Both the position numbers and the translations under genes were made by a program. Under the pieces are notes generated by a model that worked only from the letters and a program-made list of their open reading frames with translations, searched no databases and was not told where the DNA came from. DNA of 64,000 bases from CAZJVD01 sp964549505 (GTDB lineage: Bacteria; Bdellovibrionota; UBA1018; CAZJVD01): contig CAZJVD010000001.1 of assembly GCA_964549505.1 (NCBI GenBank), positions 495,868-559,867 of the forward strand, written 5' to 3'. The number at the start of each line of letters is the position of its first letter. The first letter of the stretch is position 1. Positions 25,525 to 34,143 of this stretch are shown in pieces.

Positions 25525-26451
25525 ATGGACGACAAGAACGACGTACCCCAAACACCGGGATCAAAGATCAAAATGCGCTCGGGTAGCGGCTATTTGCGCC
25601 AGCTTTACACATCCGCGCGGACAACAGCGGGAACGACACACTCGCATTTCAAGAATCTCACGACGTTTCTCGTGAACTTCATTCCGCTTGATAAAATCGA
25701 CGCTTCGGAGCTTCAGGTCCGAACGCACTTTGATGATCAGGAGGTTCTGGGGCTAGCAAAATCGGTCAAGGAGCACGGCGTGCTGCAACCGATTCTCGTT
25801 GTTCAGAACGGCGATCGTTACAAGGTTATTGCTGGTGAGCGGCGGGTGCGCGCTTCAAAACTTGCGGGGCTGGAACGTATTCCTGCACGTGTGATCACCT
25901 CGGACGACAAAGGTGTTCACGAAATCGCGTTGCGCGAAAACCTCGACCGAGTAGACCTGCATCCGATCGAAGAAGGCGAAGGTTACGTGTCGCTGCTTGA
26001 TTCGAAAGCTTACGCCAGTCACGAAGCGATAGCCGAAGCGTTCGTCAAGCCAAAGAGTCGCATCACTGAGTGCATTGGGTTCACGCGACTTCCTGATTTA
26101 ACAAAGAAAGAGCTTCTGCAGCGCGGCATGAAACAACGTGCGCTGTTGCGGCGTCTTCTCAATGTGTCGGTCGAAACCCATCTTGATCTCATCAAGCAAT
26201 TTGCGGAGGCGGAAGAACGCGGTGAGTTTGCGCCGACCGTCGCGGCCGCGGACGCCACGGCGACCGAAGCTGCGCGGGCAACGCCGACGAAGCGTGCCGT
26301 AAAGCCGTTCGAATATAAGGTCGGAGACAAGGGATTTGCGATGTCGGGTTTTCGCTGGAAGCGATCGGATGGAAATGAAACGCTGCAAGGTCTTTTGCAG
26401 ACGTTAGAGAAAATGATCGCCGATCTCAAAGCTCGATACTCGTCGTCTTGA
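25525..26451 (+). CDS. parB: ParB-type partition protein
   Basis: A 308-residue ParB. The N-terminal CTP-binding domain has the VIAGERRVRASKLAG box (about residues 101-115) and the ALRENLDRVDLHPIEEGEGY segment. A helix-turn-helix (ASHEAIAEAFVKPKSRITECIGFTRLP) follows. The C-terminal third has a low-complexity Ala/Thr stretch and then a small basic domain. A one-mismatch copy of the palindrome lies in its coding sequence. ParB would load at the palindromes and work with ParA in segregating a replicon or in positioning a cargo. Confidence 0.9.
   Translation: MDDKNDVPQTPGSKIKMRSGSGYLRQLYTSARTTAGTTHSHFKNLTTFLVNFIPLDKIDASELQVRTHFDDQEVLGLAKSVKEHGVLQPILVVQNGDRYKVIAGERRVRASKLAGLERIPARVITSDDKGVHEIALRENLDRVDLHPIEEGEGYVSLLDSKAYASHEAIAEAFVKPKSRITECIGFTRLPDLTKKELLQRGMKQRALLRRLLNVSVETHLDLIKQFAEAEERGEFAPTVAAADATATEAARATPTKRAVKPFEYKVGDKGFAMSGFRWKRSDGNETLQGLLQTLEKMIADLKARYSSS
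26250..26265. promoter_or_regulatory. Degenerate fifth palindrome within parB
   Basis: GGACGCCACGGCGACC differs from site 3 by a single T-to-A change in the left arm. It encodes Asp-Ala-Thr-Ala-Thr in the low-complexity stretch of ParB. Confidence 0.4.
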
Positions 26452-26484
26452 CGAAGTGAACTCTGGTCCGTATCTCCATAGGGA

Positions 26485-27141
26485 GTGCTAAGGAATCAGG
26501 CCGTTCAACATTCGAAGATCTTTGTCGCCATCGCGGGAAACATTGGCGCCGGAAAAACAACACTGACAAAGCTTCTGTCTGAACGCTTCGGTTGGCGTGC
26601 GCATTTTGAGTCGGTGTCCGACAATCCATACTTGCGCGACTTCTATGCGGACATGTCGCGCTGGTCGTTTTCGCTCCAGGTGTTTTTTCTGAATCATCGG
26701 TTTCAGACCCATCAACGAATCACCGGTGGGGCCGAGAGTGCGATTCAAGATCGAAGCATTTATGAAGATGCCAATATTTTTGCGCGAGGGTTGCACGAGC
26801 AGGGTGCGCTCGATGCCCGCGACTATGCCAATTATTTGAATCTCTACAGCGTCATGTGTCAGTACCTCGAGCCACCGGATCTCATGATCTATCTCCGGCG
26901 CTCGGTCCCGAGGCTTCGAGAAAGAATACTCATGAGGGGTCGGGACTACGAAAAAGAGATCCCCGAGAATTATCTCTCCAATCTGAACCGCTACTATGAT
27001 GACTGGATGGAGGGGTACCAACTCGGACCCAAACTCGTCATCGAAAGCGATGGTCTCGACCTGGTAGAAAATCCCACCGACTTCGAGGCAACCTGCCAGC
27101 GGATCTTCGAGAAGCTGAGTCAGAGCGACCTGTTCTTTTAG
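26485..27141 (+). CDS. Deoxynucleoside kinase (deoxyadenosine/deoxyguanosine-kinase-like)
   Basis: A 218-residue dNK family kinase with P-loop GNIGAGKTT, the DRSIYEDANIFARGLHEQG substrate-binding segment and the LID region RILMRGRDYEKEIPENYLSNLNRYYDDW. It phosphorylates salvaged deoxynucleosides in the cytoplasm. A GTG start at 26485 with an AGGGA upstream is used. The gene stands alone between parB and the LysM gene. Salvage would suit a bacterium that consumes host or prey DNA, but that is only an inference. Confidence 0.88.
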   Translation: MLRNQAVQHSKIFVAIAGNIGAGKTTLTKLLSERFGWRAHFESVSDNPYLRDFYADMSRWSFSLQVFFLNHRFQTHQRITGGAESAIQDRSIYEDANIFARGLHEQGALDARDYANYLNLYSVMCQYLEPPDLMIYLRRSVPRLRERILMRGRDYEKEIPENYLSNLNRYYDDWMEGYQLGPKLVIESDGLDLVENPTDFEATCQRIFEKLSQSDLFF

Positions 27142-27264
27142 GGGATGTTCTTGTCTGTTTATCTGCTCACGACGCGCTATGGCTACCAAAAGTAGCCTGA
27201 CACTATTTGGCGGCTAAGGTTTTTTGACGGTCGACCGATAAGCTCTCAGGAGAAGAGAGCAACC

Positions 27265-28215
27265 ATGAAGCTTAGGGAAGTACATCATCTCGCGGCACTT
27301 GTTTTGTTTGTCCTCGTGGCGATGAGCCTTGGCTCGGGCTGTAGTCCAACCCGTCCCGATGGCGACGGCGGCGACGAGTTTTCGGACGCTGATCTCGAAG
27401 CGGGAGCCGACACGGACAGCATTCCAGAAGAAGATCTCGCAGAGCTCGACTCCGAAAATCTTGATGATGTGCGGCTCGAAGACCCTGCCCAGGGTCTTGC
27501 CGACAACGCACCTCCAGCATCGACAATCGATGAATCACCCATTCCTGAAGAATCACCATCGACCGATAGCAGTTCCGGATTTGCAGCTGCGCCGGTCCCA
27601 TCGGCCTCCACGGATAGCGGAAGCTTTGGTGGCGGGGCGACGTCTGACTACACGGTTCAACGCGGCGATACGCTCATGAAGATCGCGTTCGAAACGTACG
27701 GTAGTGTTTACGCGTGGCGAAAAATTTACGAAGGCAATCGCGACAGAATCAGTGACTTTAACCAGCTGTCAGCGGGAACAGTTCTCAAGATCGAGCAACC
27801 TTCATCGCCGGTATCGATCGATAAAAACGGCACGGCTTACATGATCAAGACAGGCGACACGCTCGGAACAATCTCCGACGACGTATACGGTACGCCAAAG
27901 AAGTGGCGGAAACTCTATGAGAACAACCGCCAGCTGATCAAAGATCCGAACAAGATCTATGCGGGCTTCTACCTGTATTACTCGATGGATGCCAATGACG
28001 AGTCTGAGAAGCAGGGTCATCAATCGGCTAAACCGTTAGCTGAACAGCAGCCGGTGCAAGAACGAGTCGTCGATCCGACGACAAGCGCCCCCGCTTCGGC
28101 TCCAGCTCCAGCAGCTGGCGCAGGTGCGACGCGCGCGGCCCAAACGGCTCCGGAAACGGAACCGATGGATATGGATATGTCCGACGGCGCCGCTCGTACT
28201 CCAGCAGAACAATAA
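27265..28215 (+). CDS. Lipoprotein with two LysM domains
   Basis: A 316-residue lipoprotein with lipobox LGSGC near residue 26, then an acidic Asp/Glu/Ser-rich linker. Two LysM domains follow at about residues 128-175 (YTVQRGDTLMKIAFETYG) and 190-240 (YMIKTGDTLGTISDDVYG). The last 60 residues are an Ala/Pro/Gln-rich tail with no fold. LysM domains bind peptidoglycan, so the protein should bridge the outer membrane and the wall. An AGGAGAAGAG Shine-Dalgarno precedes the ATG. Confidence 0.88.
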   Translation: MKLREVHHLAALVLFVLVAMSLGSGCSPTRPDGDGGDEFSDADLEAGADTDSIPEEDLAELDSENLDDVRLEDPAQGLADNAPPASTIDESPIPEESPSTDSSSGFAAAPVPSASTDSGSFGGGATSDYTVQRGDTLMKIAFETYGSVYAWRKIYEGNRDRISDFNQLSAGTVLKIEQPSSPVSIDKNGTAYMIKTGDTLGTISDDVYGTPKKWRKLYENNRQLIKDPNKIYAGFYLYYSMDANDESEKQGHQSAKPLAEQQPVQERVVDPTTSAPASAPAPAAGAGATRAAQTAPETEPMDMDMSDGAARTPAEQ

Positions 28216-28270
28216 GCAACAGCATTCCTCACGCGCTCCTTCTCCGTTTCCGTTATGATGAAGCTGCACG

Positions 28271-29002
28271 ATGAGAACGCGCATCTTTCCTATTGCAGCA
28301 GCGATCGTGATCGGCTGGATCGGGGTCGTCGGCTTTTTTGGTTGCTCTTCGGGACCCAAGAAAGAACGCACCTCCCTCGCCGAACAGATGGCGCAAGACG
28401 CAAACCTGAGCATTGTGCTCTCACAAAAATTTGAACCGACGTTCGCTCTACGTAATGACCCGATTTTGGCCACCTACTTGCGTCGTGTGGCGCTCAAGCT
28501 CATGTCTCAGACCAAAGCATTTGAAGGCGTGGGGGTTGGTGTTCTTTTGATCGATAATCGTCGGGCCGCGTGGAGGAACTACAGTCTTCCTGGGGTGAAG
28601 GTATATTTTAGCGCCAATCTTTTGAAGTACCTGGGTTTTGAAAACGAGGCCGCAGCCGCCATCGCTTTTGAGTTGGGTCACTTGATCAATCGACATGTTG
28701 CTCGAAAGATCTTCAGCGATCGCATTCCGGAGGAGGTGTTTCAATACTCTGAGGAAGAGCTGAGCGCTGCGCTCACAAGCGCAGTCGGGATTCTCTATCG
28801 TGGCGGCTACGATCCGCGAGGGCTTGTGTCGCTCTGGAGTGTTTATCAGCGGTTTCCGCAGTACGCTCCATTGCCCATCGATACCATCGATCGTCTCAAA
28901 GAAGAAACGTACACGCGAATTTCGGAACTCGCTCCGCTTCGTAATCCGATTATTCAGACTGAGGAATACACGAAACTCAAACCACGACTTCAGGGACTAT
29001 GA
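28271..29002 (+). CDS. M48-like lipoprotein with altered zinc motif (likely inactive)
   Basis: A 243-residue lipoprotein (FFGCSS lipobox) with the M48 layout of BepA/LoiP-type periplasmic metalloproteases. It has NDPILATYLRRVALKLM and PGVKVYFSANLLKYLGFENEAAAAIAFELGHLINRH. The zinc motif HExxH reads F133-E-L-G-H137, so the first zinc His is Phe while the second His and the downstream RH are kept. Proteolysis is therefore unlikely. The amgK ATG overlaps its stop as ATGA, linking it to the wall-recycling genes. Confidence 0.8.
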   Translation: MRTRIFPIAAAIVIGWIGVVGFFGCSSGPKKERTSLAEQMAQDANLSIVLSQKFEPTFALRNDPILATYLRRVALKLMSQTKAFEGVGVGVLLIDNRRAAWRNYSLPGVKVYFSANLLKYLGFENEAAAAIAFELGHLINRHVARKIFSDRIPEEVFQYSEEELSAALTSAVGILYRGGYDPRGLVSLWSVYQRFPQYAPLPIDTIDRLKEETYTRISELAPLRNPIIQTEEYTKLKPRLQGL

Positions 29003-30045
29003 TCATGGAAATAGGACGCAATCAGGCCTTCGTATCCGACTTTCTTGATTTCGATAAAGTGCGCGTAAAGCCCGCGGGGCGCAGAATCGGTATCAAGACT
29101 CTCCGTAGACTTCCTGGCGATGCGAGCACGCGACTCTATTTTAGAATGACCGATCAGTCGGGATCTTGGATTGTTGTTCGGCAGGATCGTTTTGATCGTG
29201 GATCGCGCGATCTTCCCTTTCTGTCGGTTCAATCGCTTCTCGAAAGAAACGGGATCGCCGTTCCTAAGATCTTTGGAGTTTCACCGAAGGAAGGCGTTCT
29301 TTTTCTGGAAGACTTGGGCGATGAGACCTTGCTGCATCGTCTTGCGCGTATCAAAGATCATGCTGAGCAATTGCGCCTGTATCGATCCGCGGTCGAACTA
29401 CTTGTCGAGTTACAGAGTCGCTGCCTTCCAAACCGGAACGCAGGCGATCTTGAGGCTTTCGAACTTGCATTCGATACACCAAAGCTGATGTGGGAAGTGG
29501 ATTTTACAATTGAGCATCTCTTTCGGGGATATTTAAAAAGAAAGATGAGTCCGCGAGATCTTAGAGTCATGCGGGACGGCTTTCGCACACTCTGTCAACG
29601 TTTAGCCCGCGAGCCGCGCGTGTTTACTCATCGGGATTTTCATAGTCGCAATCTGATGGTGGACTCAGCGACAGATGCGCTCAGTGTGATCGATTTTCAG
29701 GACGCTCGAATGGGGCCGGCCCAGTACGATCTCGCGTCGTTGCTCAAGGATTGTTACTACCGACTTGAGGACGGCGTCGTCGAGAAACTCAAGACCCTCT
29801 ATCGCGACCGAATGGGCCGCGCTTTGGGTAAACGGTTTTCAGCGGCACAGTTTGATCGTGTGTTTGACTGGATGACGATTCAGCGGAGTTTTAAAGCGAT
29901 GGGCAGTTTTGCGTCGTTTTATCAGACGCGAGGAAATCCGATTTATCTACGTTATCTCGGTACCGCATTCGAGAATATGCGCAACGCTCTCATGAACACA
30001 CCGGAGCACCGGCGTCTCCGTGAGGTGATTCTTGCGTACTACTAA
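28999..30045 (+). CDS. amgK: AmgK-like sugar kinase (N-acetylmuramate/GlcNAc anomeric kinase)
   Basis: A 348-residue aminoglycoside-phosphotransferase-fold kinase. It has LPGDASTRLYFRM at the nucleotide end, the catalytic loop HRDFHSRNLMVD and the metal-binding IDFQDARMGPAQYDLASLL. In Pseudomonas and relatives AmgK phosphorylates N-acetylmuramate at the anomeric position in wall recycling. The next gene is MurU-like with a 14-base overlap, and AnmK is encoded just beyond, so the pathway assignment is well supported by context. The length and motifs agree with AmgK. Confidence 0.85.
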   Translation: MIMEIGRNQAFVSDFLDFDKVRVKPAGRRIGIKTLRRLPGDASTRLYFRMTDQSGSWIVVRQDRFDRGSRDLPFLSVQSLLERNGIAVPKIFGVSPKEGVLFLEDLGDETLLHRLARIKDHAEQLRLYRSAVELLVELQSRCLPNRNAGDLEAFELAFDTPKLMWEVDFTIEHLFRGYLKRKMSPRDLRVMRDGFRTLCQRLAREPRVFTHRDFHSRNLMVDSATDALSVIDFQDARMGPAQYDLASLLKDCYYRLEDGVVEKLKTLYRDRMGRALGKRFSAAQFDRVFDWMTIQRSFKAMGSFASFYQTRGNPIYLRYLGTAFENMRNALMNTPEHRRLREVILAYY

Positions 30046-30997
30046 GAGGAAGTCGCGGACTCCGTATGTCACGCGCGCGCTCGTTATGGCGGCCGGCTTA
30101 GGGACGCGATTGTATCCGATCAGCAAAGCGGTTCCGAAGGCATTTGTTCCTGTCTGCGGAATACCTGCGATTCAGTTTTCGATCGATCATCTGCGTGACT
30201 CCGGAATTCGCGAAATCGTGATCAATGTGCATCACCATGGCGCTCGTGTTCTGAAGCTAATCAAGAAACTCGACACGCGCGGGCTCAAAGTGCATGTGAG
30301 TGATGAACGTAAGGAGCTTTTAGGAAGCGCCGGTGGCATACGAAAAGGATACGAGTTTTTTCGGGGACATCCTTTTTTAGTCGTTAATGCGGATGTGCTT
30401 TCAACAGTTGATCTTCGCAAGTTAATCAACGAGCACAAAAGGAACGCGGCACGATCCCATGCCTGGATGACGATGTCGGTCCATCCACGCGGCTTTCAAG
30501 GGCAGCGTTATGCCGAAGCGGAGTTCGATCGCCGGACACGTCGGCTCAAACGGATGGTCACCCGACGCGAACAGCGTCCTTTTTATCTGGGTACCGGTGT
30601 CTACGAGCCGGCATCAGTGGCGCGTGTGAAACTCGGCACCGTCGCTGACTATAAGGATCTGATTTTGAAGCCAGCGCTTCGTGCTCAGCGAGCCTTTGTT
30701 TTGCCAGACGGTGGATTTTGGATGGACCTTGGAACGCCTGAGCTTTGGGCGCGAGCGCATCGTGAGCTCCTTGAGCGACTCGAAAAGAGAACGCTTCCGT
30801 TGAGCTGGATTCGAAGATTAAAAAAATCAAATCGAAAGATCATGCGTGGTCGGTGGGTGCTCCGTGGTGCGCAGTGCGATCCAAAGGCATTTGCAAAATC
30901 GGAGCTGCGATACTTTGGTGGAAAACGATGGGACAAGCTCGCGGTTTCCGAAAGCCGCGTTTGCCACGTTTACTACGATCCGGTGATTCGTTTCTGA
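30032..30997 (+). CDS. murU: MurU-like nucleotidyltransferase (MurNAc-1-phosphate uridylyltransferase)
   Basis: A 321-residue NTP-transferase with AAGLGTRLYPISKAVPKAFVPV and the metal-binding VVNADVL. MurU makes UDP-MurNAc from MurNAc-1-phosphate and bypasses the de novo, fosfomycin-sensitive steps. The C-terminal 80 residues extend beyond the core (WIRRLKKSNRKIMRG...). A TTG start inside the end of amgK is used; no nearby in-frame ATG exists. It is convergent with anmK, overlapping by 25 bases. Confidence 0.8.
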   Translation: MRTTKRKSRTPYVTRALVMAAGLGTRLYPISKAVPKAFVPVCGIPAIQFSIDHLRDSGIREIVINVHHHGARVLKLIKKLDTRGLKVHVSDERKELLGSAGGIRKGYEFFRGHPFLVVNADVLSTVDLRKLINEHKRNAARSHAWMTMSVHPRGFQGQRYAEAEFDRRTRRLKRMVTRREQRPFYLGTGVYEPASVARVKLGTVADYKDLILKPALRAQRAFVLPDGGFWMDLGTPELWARAHRELLERLEKRTLPLSWIRRLKKSNRKIMRGRWVLRGAQCDPKAFAKSELRYFGGKRWDKLAVSESRVCHVYYDPVIRF

Positions 30998-32136
30998 AGC
31001 GCGCTCCAGTTCTCGCCGACGACAATGGATCCCGGAGATGAAAATCCTAAGGACCCTGTCCAGCCTGTCGTAATCGATTCGCCCCGCAGGACGAGGAGTC
31101 CAAAGTAGGCAAACGCTGAGGCTTCGACGTACTGCGGGTCCCAACCGAGAGCTGCCGTGGTGTGAAAGCGAAATTCGCTGCCAAGCGCCGCTAAGCGGGC
31201 CATCAAGAAGGGATTCTGCGCACCACCGCCGCAAACAAAGACGTCGCGCTCTTGTGCGCGACGAAGTTCCTGAACGATCGCCAATGCAGACGCTTCAGCC
31301 GCTGTCGCGACAAGATCGCCGCCCTTTGCGCGACTTCCCTTGCGGAGTCCGGCCAGTGTGAAGATGCCTTTATGACAAGATTTCGGAATTCCAAGACGAA
31401 AGTACGGATGCTTTAAAAAGCGCTTTGCCGCCGCGCTGTCGGGGGCTCCTTTTTTTGCGAGTTCGCCACCACGGTCAAAGCGTCGCTTACCGCGCGTGAC
31501 GAGTACCGTGGCTTCGTCGATCAGCGTGTTTCCTGGACCAAGATCCCACGCGCTGACAACGTCGCCGTTTGGGTTGAGGATCGTCGCATTCGAAACACCG
31601 CCAATATTGAGAACGATCGCACCCCGTCTTTCAAGCTGAGCATTTCGAATCATCCATCCGTGAAAACGTGGGGCCAGCGGAGCCCCTTGCCCTCCGCGTG
31701 CCAGATCTCCATCACGGAACTGAGCAATGACGGTACGTGAAGTGTGAGCCGCTACACGTGTCGGATCACCCAACTGCACGGTCCAACCACCACCTTTGCG
31801 ATCCGGTTGATGATCAATCGTCTGACCGTGGAACGCGATGACGTCCGCATCGTGCTCAGACTTCTTAAGCCACTGTGCGACCTTCTTCCCGACAAACTCA
31901 CCAAAGTCGCGATGGAAAAGGCGCCCATCGGTGTAACGCGAGCGTTCCGGCGCACGTTGCAGAGCGAGCGCCTGCTTTCTCAAGTTCTCGGGCATGGCGG
32001 CTGTTTCGGTCCAGATCAAATGAGCGTCGTTTCCGGAAAACTCGAGACACGCGCCTTCGACCCCATCGCACGAGGTACCGGTCATGAGGCCCAAGATGCG
32101 AACGGACTTCGATGTGTTGGATAAGGAGTGTGACAT
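30973..32136 (-). CDS. anmK: AnmK, anhydro-N-acetylmuramic acid kinase
   Basis: About 387 residues from the ATG at 32136. The family motifs are LGLMTGTSCDGVEG, the HGQTIDH site, FRDGDLARGGQGAPLAP, NIGGVSN and WDLGPGNTLID. AnmK opens and phosphorylates 1,6-anhydro-MurNAc to MurNAc-6-phosphate during recycling of the bacterium's own or foreign peptidoglycan. The frame continues upstream to 32265, but those residues lack family similarity and overlap the divergent gene's promoter. Confidence 0.95.
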   Translation of the reverse strand: MSHSLSNTSKSVRILGLMTGTSCDGVEGACLEFSGNDAHLIWTETAAMPENLRKQALALQRAPERSRYTDGRLFHRDFGEFVGKKVAQWLKKSEHDADVIAFHGQTIDHQPDRKGGGWTVQLGDPTRVAAHTSRTVIAQFRDGDLARGGQGAPLAPRFHGWMIRNAQLERRGAIVLNIGGVSNATILNPNGDVVSAWDLGPGNTLIDEATVLVTRGKRRFDRGGELAKKGAPDSAAAKRFLKHPYFRLGIPKSCHKGIFTLAGLRKGSRAKGGDLVATAAEASALAIVQELRRAQERDVFVCGGGAQNPFLMARLAALGSEFRFHTTAALGWDPQYVEASAFAYFGLLVLRGESITTGWTGSLGFSSPGSIVVGENWSALQKRITGS

Positions 32137-32197
32137 TGCTATTCTGGGTAGCTCCGATAAATTGACATTCATAAAGATGGCATGAGAGTTTGTTAAA

Positions 32198-32923
32198 GTG
32201 AAGGTTCTTTCGGCTCCAAAAGGCATCAAGCGCAGTCTTCTCGGGGCCTTTCTTTTTCCGTTCATTGTGACAGGACAGGCGGTGCTCTATCGCCCGGAGT
32301 GGCTCTGGACACAGCCCGAACGAAATCTCCTGCCTTGGTTGGGCGTGTCGCTTCTCGTGATCGTGATTTTTTCACTTTTCATACTGAATGGATCACTTTT
32401 CGCGCGTCGTGCATTCGAAGTATCAGCATTGATTTGGATTTTGTTCACATTAGCAGTTGGTGTCGGAGCACATCGTTTTTGGCTTTCGCTTTCTGCGCTA
32501 CCGCTCACTGGGATCGCTGCCATTGTCACGCGTCGCCTTCGCGACCAGTGGGATCGCGCGAGTTTTGATCCGCACTGCCCCTGGTACGCTCGTGTTCCAG
32601 ATCCGCTGCCGGAGTTGAGTGCGTCGATTAAAGGATTTGACTGTCGTTTGAGTCGTCTCGACTCCGACGGTCTTTTTGTATTCTCCGATCAGAACGGGCG
32701 TGACGGAGATTTTCGTAACTGGGTTAAGACCTTGCGTGCACGTGATCGGGTGCCGATTGCGGTCGCGCTCGGTGGTGAGAGCGTTTCGTGCTCAGGCCGG
32801 CCGATTCGTCTGTTACGCGATGACTCAGGTGTTGGATTCGAGTTCGTCTTTGAAAATTTTGAACAGGAAAAACGTTTGGGTGATTTGATCGAGCGCGCTC
32901 GGGGGAGAGGTTATGTGGCGTAA
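32198..32923 (+). CDS. Membrane protein with PilZ-like C-terminal domain
   Basis: A 241-residue protein with about four transmembrane helices in the first 110 residues, then a cytoplasmic domain. That domain (residues 145-241) has LSRLDSDGLFVFS and later PIRLLRDDSGVGFEFVFENFEQEKRLGDLI, a pattern seen in PilZ domains. The usual RxxxR c-di-GMP-binding motif is not evident. The family call is tentative. It overlaps the next lipoprotein gene by 11 bases. Confidence 0.55.
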   Translation: MKVLSAPKGIKRSLLGAFLFPFIVTGQAVLYRPEWLWTQPERNLLPWLGVSLLVIVIFSLFILNGSLFARRAFEVSALIWILFTLAVGVGAHRFWLSLSALPLTGIAAIVTRRLRDQWDRASFDPHCPWYARVPDPLPELSASIKGFDCRLSRLDSDGLFVFSDQNGRDGDFRNWVKTLRARDRVPIAVALGGESVSCSGRPIRLLRDDSGVGFEFVFENFEQEKRLGDLIERARGRGYVA

Positions 32924-33371
32924 GTGTTGTTTAGTGATGAGTGTTCTTGCGGCGTGTTCGCCTTCGGGTAACAAAGGGTTCACGAACGATCCTCGCGAGA
33001 CACTGAAGCGTTATATTGAAAAGAGCTTTTCGATAAAGAGTGTTTCCGAGCGTCGCGAACTTGAAGATTTTCTGACCGGCGATGCTAAGGCCAGGCTTGC
33101 GAGCTGGAGTCCGGGGCAGTTCGAAGACGCGTTTTTGAAATCGAAGAAGCAGTTTTCGAAGCTCAGTTTTTCCGATCTTAAGGCCGTCTCACCGACAGAA
33201 GCCCACCTCACGTATGACCTTTCCTTTGATGAGGAGTCCGGTGGCGTCAGAACCAAGGTGACCAATAAGAAGGCCTGCCAGATGACGCTCAGAGACGGGA
33301 ACTGGTTTATTCGCGAGTGTAAGAATATCAAGCAGCTCGTCGAGTACACGGACGAGCTCTCGATCCCGTAG
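32913..33371 (+). CDS. Small lipoprotein, unknown function
   Basis: A 152-residue lipoprotein with lipobox LAAC at residues 12-15. The mature part is a single compact domain rich in charged residues, ending with a pair of Cys (KKACQM and RECKN) that could form a disulfide. It resembles small SnoaL/NTF2-like folds in length, but no motif confirms this. It is coupled to the upstream membrane protein gene. Confidence 0.65.
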   Translation: MWRKCCLVMSVLAACSPSGNKGFTNDPRETLKRYIEKSFSIKSVSERRELEDFLTGDAKARLASWSPGQFEDAFLKSKKQFSKLSFSDLKAVSPTEAHLTYDLSFDEESGGVRTKVTNKKACQMTLRDGNWFIRECKNIKQLVEYTDELSIP

Positions 33372-33466
33372 TTTCACCCAGGGTGACGGCGACACAGCCC
33401 CTCTCTAGGGAGCGTGTTTCTTCTTAATATTTCTGGCGGGACGGCCGATACGACCTTAGGAGTCCT

Positions 33467-34135
33467 ATGTCAGACGATTCGGAACCCATAGATACTGATA
33501 CGATGCCGATCTTGGAGCGGCCTGAGACAGTGGAATCACCGGAAGCCGGTGTTTCGACGCTGTTTTCGGATGATGTTCCGGCGCTCGCGTCCAAAGTCAT
33601 CGCTTACGAAGCTTTGTTTCGTTTGATGACGTCGGATTTGAAGTTTCAAGATTTCATGCGCGAAATTCTTCTGATGCTCATGAAAACGGTCAAGAGCGAA
33701 GCCGGTTCGATTCTGGAAATCAACCACAAGGACCGAACCATTTTTTTCCGTGCTGCCGTCGGGCACAGTTCCGATCGGGTTGTTCGCTTCGTGATCCCCA
33801 TGGGAAAAGGTATCGTGGGTCATGTTGCCGAATCGCGCCAGCCGCTTGTTGTATCGAACGCAGCGGAGAATGAAAGACATCTAACAGCCATCGCCGACGC
33901 AGTTGGGTTTCAAGTGCGCAATCTTGTGGCGCTCCCTATCGTTGTGCGTGGACAAGTTTTTGCGGTCGTCGAATTGCTCAATCGAATTGGAGAGGGAAAC
34001 TATTCGGACTCCGACGTCGAGTTACTTTCCAGCCTCTGTGATGTGATCGCGCGCGCGGTGGAAGTTCGATTGATGATCGCCTGGGGTGTAAACCCAGAAT
34101 CAAAGGACATGCGCGAGAAGAAAGACGTGGCCTAA
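33467..34135 (+). CDS. GAF-domain protein
   Basis: A 222-residue cytoplasmic protein with one GAF domain (about residues 60-205): ILLMLMKTVKSEAGSILEI, FVIPMGKGIVGHVAESRQPLVVSNA and LVALPIVVRGQVFAVVELLNR. The first 45 residues are acidic and probably disordered. GAF domains bind small ligands or cyclic nucleotides. It ends 8 bases before pilT, so a role in regulating type IV pilus retraction is plausible but inferred. Confidence 0.85.
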   Translation: MSDDSEPIDTDTMPILERPETVESPEAGVSTLFSDDVPALASKVIAYEALFRLMTSDLKFQDFMREILLMLMKTVKSEAGSILEINHKDRTIFFRAAVGHSSDRVVRFVIPMGKGIVGHVAESRQPLVVSNAAENERHLTAIADAVGFQVRNLVALPIVVRGQVFAVVELLNRIGEGNYSDSDVELLSSLCDVIARAVEVRLMIAWGVNPESKDMREKKDVA

Positions 34136-34143
34136 GATTCGAT

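Noticed and set aside
27181..27197. Terminator after the deoxynucleoside kinase
   Set aside because: GGCTAC and GTAGCC form a 6-bp stem, but the T-run lies about 20 bases further on, so it is too weak to call.
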